15,765 nucleotides of DNA from positions 1 to 15,765 of the forward strand of contig JAEWNJ010000018.1 in NCBI GenBank assembly GCA_023392795.1. The letters run 5' to 3'. Both the position numbers and the translations under genes were made by a program. Origin of the DNA: Candidatus Cloacimonadota bacterium. GTDB lineage: Bacteria > Cloacimonadota > Cloacimonadia > Cloacimonadales > Cloacimonadaceae. The notes under the pieces are model-generated. The model was not told where the DNA came from, searched no databases, and worked only from the letters and a program-made list of their open reading frames with translations. Below are positions 14,405 through 15,765 of this stretch, piece by piece; positions within the stretch are counted from its first letter, which is position 1; the number at the start of each line of letters is the position of its first letter.

Positions 14405-15330
14405 AGCTTTGGATCACCTATCTTCGGGCAATCGGGGCGATGTTTTGCTGGGCGATCACCTTCGTCTGGTATAAGATCGCTTACGAGACCTATCACACCT
14501 ACGAAGTCGTCTTTCTGCGCCTGCTATTGGCATCGGTACTGCTATTTGGGCTGATGTCGCTTACCAGGCACTGGCAAAAGCTGGAGCGCAAAGACCTCTG
14601 GCGCATGATGCTGGTGGCTTTCTTTGAGCCATTCCTCTATTTCAATGGCGAGGGCAATGGCATGCACTATGTCTCCAGTTCGCTGGGCAGCATCATCATC
14701 GCCACCATTCCCATCTTTGCCGCTGTGGGCGCGTGGCTGATCCTGAGGGAAAAGCTGAGCATATTCATCCTGGGCGGCATAGTACTTTCCTGCCTGGGTG
14801 TGGCCATCATGAGCATCGGCGGAGACGCCCTGAAAGGAACGCTCACCGGGATCATGTTTCTGGTCCTGGCCATCTTTGGCGCCGTGGGTTACGGACTCAC
14901 CGTGCGCCCGTTGACGCTCAAATACAGCACCCTGACCATCGTTGCCTACCAGACACTCTTTGGAGCGATCTATTTCCTGCCCATGTTTTTGCTCATAGAT
15001 GGCGCTCATTTCGCGTCTGTGACACATTCGGTACGCGGGCTAACCACTATAGTGGCGATGAGTCTTTTTGCCACTATCGGCGCTTTCGTGCTCTATACGG
15101 ACGTGATCCGCAGCCTTGGCGTGGCAAAAAGTAACATCTTCACCAATCTCATCCCCGTCTTCACCATGATTCAGGCATATTTCATCCTGGGGGAAACGAT
15201 CGGGATCCGTACCGTAATCGGACTTACACTCACCTTGTCCGGACTCGTACTTTCGCAATATGCCGATCTGAAGAAGCTGAGGCAACGCTATCTGCCTTCC
15301 GGGCGGAACAAGCTCAATGCGCCTGTGTAA
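14401..15330 (+). CDS. EamA/DMT-superfamily transporter
   Basis: A 309-residue inner-membrane protein with about ten hydrophobic segments arranged as two EamA repeats (about 8-140 and 150-290). Each repeat has the typical ends: LREKLSIFILGGIVLSCLGV (114-133) and GETIGIRTVIGLTLTLSGLVL (264-284). Family members export or import small metabolites such as amino acids or sugar derivatives; the substrate cannot be told from sequence. The N-terminus begins directly with TM1 (ITYLRAIGAMFCWAITFVWY). The start ATG shares ATGA with the molybdopterin-domain gene and has no clear ribosome binding site of its own, so translation is probably coupled. It is the last gene of the plus-strand run, followed by a hairpin that could end the transcript. 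Confidence 0.93.
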   Translation: MKLWITYLRAIGAMFCWAITFVWYKIAYETYHTYEVVFLRLLLASVLLFGLMSLTRHWQKLERKDLWRMMLVAFFEPFLYFNGEGNGMHYVSSSLGSIIIATIPIFAAVGAWLILREKLSIFILGGIVLSCLGVAIMSIGGDALKGTLTGIMFLVLAIFGAVGYGLTVRPLTLKYSTLTIVAYQTLFGAIYFLPMFLLIDGAHFASVTHSVRGLTTIVAMSLFATIGAFVLYTDVIRSLGVAKSNIFTNLIPVFTMIQAYFILGETIGIRTVIGLTLTLSGLVLSQYADLKKLRQRYLPSGRNKLNAPV

Positions 15331-15337
15331 GGCAGCG

Positions 15338-15371
15338 GATCTACAATCATCAGTGTACGATGTAGATCTTT
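15338..15371 (+). terminator. Possible terminator after the transporter gene
   Basis: GATCTACA (15338-15345) pairs with TGTAGATC (15361-15368); with a one-base bulge the stem gains two pairs (TC/GA). Only three T residues follow, so intrinsic termination would be weak. It lies 7 nt after the stop codon. Confidence 0.4.
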
Positions 15372-15414
15372 CCTAAAGGCGCCGCAGGCTTTGTACCCAG
15401 TGTAAGCGATGTGT

Positions 15415-15444
15415 CTGTACAGGCGGTCGCCGTACCGCCTATGT
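15415..15444 (+). repeat. 30-bp hairpin repeat, copy 1
   Basis: Identical to 15526-15555 in the same orientation, beginning CTGTACAGGCGGTCGCC. It contains AGGCGGT and ACCGCCT as a 7-bp stem with loop CGCCGT (15421-15440). GGCGGTCGCC allows a smaller competing fold. Confidence 0.9.
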
Positions 15445-15491
15445 CTTTTCTTTCACAAGACCGCTTCAGGCTTTTACATATACCCTGTCCT

Positions 15492-15512
15492 CGGCGCTTC
15501 AGGCGAGCGCCG
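15492..15512. repeat. Hairpin between the two 30-bp repeats
   Basis: CGGCGCT (15492-15498) pairs with AGCGCCG (15506-15512) across loop TCAGGCG. The 10-mer CGCTTCAGGC overlapping it also occurs at 15462-15471. Confidence 0.7.
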
Positions 15513-15525
15513 GTACACACCCGCA

Positions 15526-15555
15526 CTGTACAGGCGGTCGCCGTACCGCCTATGT
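15526..15555 (+). repeat. 30-bp hairpin repeat, copy 2
   Basis: Identical over 30 bases to 15415-15444 and separated from it by 81 bases. It has the same 7-bp stem (AGGCGGT/ACCGCCT). Confidence 0.9.
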
Positions 15556-15587
15556 GAATGAATATAACATCGCTTACACTTTTCGTT

Positions 15588-15617
15588 GGCTCTCTTCCAA
15601 CTCGAGTGCGTAGGCAT
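15588..15617 (+). repeat. 30-bp GGCTCTCT module, right-end copy
   Basis: GGCTCTCTTCCAACTCGAG and the following 11 bases match 842-871 with four mismatches in 30, in the same orientation. It lies 8 nt before the inverted palindrome-bearing repeat. Confidence 0.6.
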
Positions 15618-15625
15618 GATTCCAT

Positions 15626-15765
15626 AAATCATCCCCAGCCGGTTCTATGATCTTCCTATCTTGAGCTTCATACGCATTCGGTGAGCCTCCCATACACCGG
15701 TCATACGATCGTACGACCGGTGTATGACCGGTGTATGGGAGGCGTATCATCTACAAGATAGCAAG
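15626..15765 (-). repeat. Palindrome-bearing repeat, right copy (inverted)
   Basis: The reverse complement matches 503-639 along its whole length, with a handful of substitutions and a 3-nt insertion. It runs into the window end, so its true boundary is not seen. The two copies are inverted relative to each other and enclose the entire gene-bearing part of the window. Confidence 0.9.
15685..15743. repeat. 59-bp palindrome with three ACCGGT sites, right copy
   Basis: The 22-bp arms are 15685-15706 and 15722-15743. ACCGGT occurs at 15696, 15716 and 15727. The reverse complement equals the left palindrome (525-583) at 58 of 59 positions; the single change (A to G, in the 15-nt centre) gives a central CGATCG. 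Confidence 0.9.

Larger units (their letters stand above)
15399..15580. repeat. 182-bp unit with 14-bp inverted ends
   Basis: AGTGTAAGCGATGT (15399-15412) is the exact reverse complement of ACATCGCTTACACT (15567-15580). Between them are two copies of a 30-bp hairpin repeat and a separate hairpin at 15492-15512. The size and ends resemble a MITE-like or other small palindromic element. No target duplication is evident. Confidence 0.55.
15372..15765. other. Gene-free repeat region at the right end
   Basis: No credible gene is present. The stretch holds a 182-bp unit with 14-bp inverted ends (15399-15580), a 30-bp module shared with the left end (15588-15617) and an inverted copy of the palindrome-bearing repeat (15626-15765) that continues to the window edge and perhaps beyond. 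Confidence 0.7.

Noticed and set aside
15415..15555. CRISPR-like reading of the two identical 30-bp repeats
   Set aside because: Only two units with an 81-nt gap, strongly palindromic, no cas genes; better explained as a hairpin repeat element.
15350..15625. Minus-strand 91-codon open frame at the right end
   Set aside because: It consists of the 30-bp hairpin repeats read through (IGGTATACT occurs twice) and has no protein-like features.

Overview
The window is a bacterial chromosome segment of moderate GC with one minus-strand gene, ten tightly packed plus-strand genes, the tail of another gene at the left edge, and repeat-rich gene-free stretches at both ends. A Wzz-type inner-membrane protein and the histidine-kinase H-box form AHQFGTP point to a Gram-negative bacterium, possibly of the Bacteroidetes/FCB assemblage. 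A Cloacimonadota-like peptide fermenter would fit, but that is an impression, not a demonstrated placement. No phage, plasmid, CRISPR, rRNA or tRNA gene was seen.

Layout. 1-156: the last 51 codons of an unrecognised gene, followed by a clear rho-independent terminator (178-209). 210-1037: a gene-free composite repeat region bounded by a perfect 20-bp inverted repeat (212-231 and 1016-1035). It holds two diverged ~137-bp direct repeats, a 59-bp palindrome inside a 137-bp repeat, and four hairpins in a row (893-974). 1038-2288 (minus): an M28 zinc aminopeptidase. 2289-2525: a divergent intergenic region. 2526-15330: triosephosphate isomerase, seryl-tRNA synthetase, asparagine-synthase-like protein, exported glycosidase-like protein, Wzz-like protein, MazG, sensor histidine kinase, NAD(P)HX repair enzyme, molybdopterin-domain protein and EamA/DMT transporter. 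15331-15765: gene-free repeats, including an inverted second copy of the 137-bp repeat that runs off the window.

Within the plus-strand run most genes overlap (ATGA junctions at 3302, 6305, 12310 and 14401; 8 nt at 13796; 53 nt at 10757) or are 1-53 nt apart, so they are probably co-transcribed and in part translationally coupled. The run mixes housekeeping functions (glycolysis, translation, nucleotide and NAD(P)H repair) with a three-gene block at 4563-9994 that looks like cell-surface glycan work: an amide ligase or amidotransferase-like enzyme, an exported TIM-barrel protein and a polysaccharide chain-length protein.

The points most worth a second look are the mosaic palindromic repeats at both ends; the glycan block embedded between serS and mazG; the amidotransferase-like protein without Cys2; and the sulfite-oxidase-family domain with Ser at the usual molybdenum-ligand Cys position, translationally coupled to a transporter.
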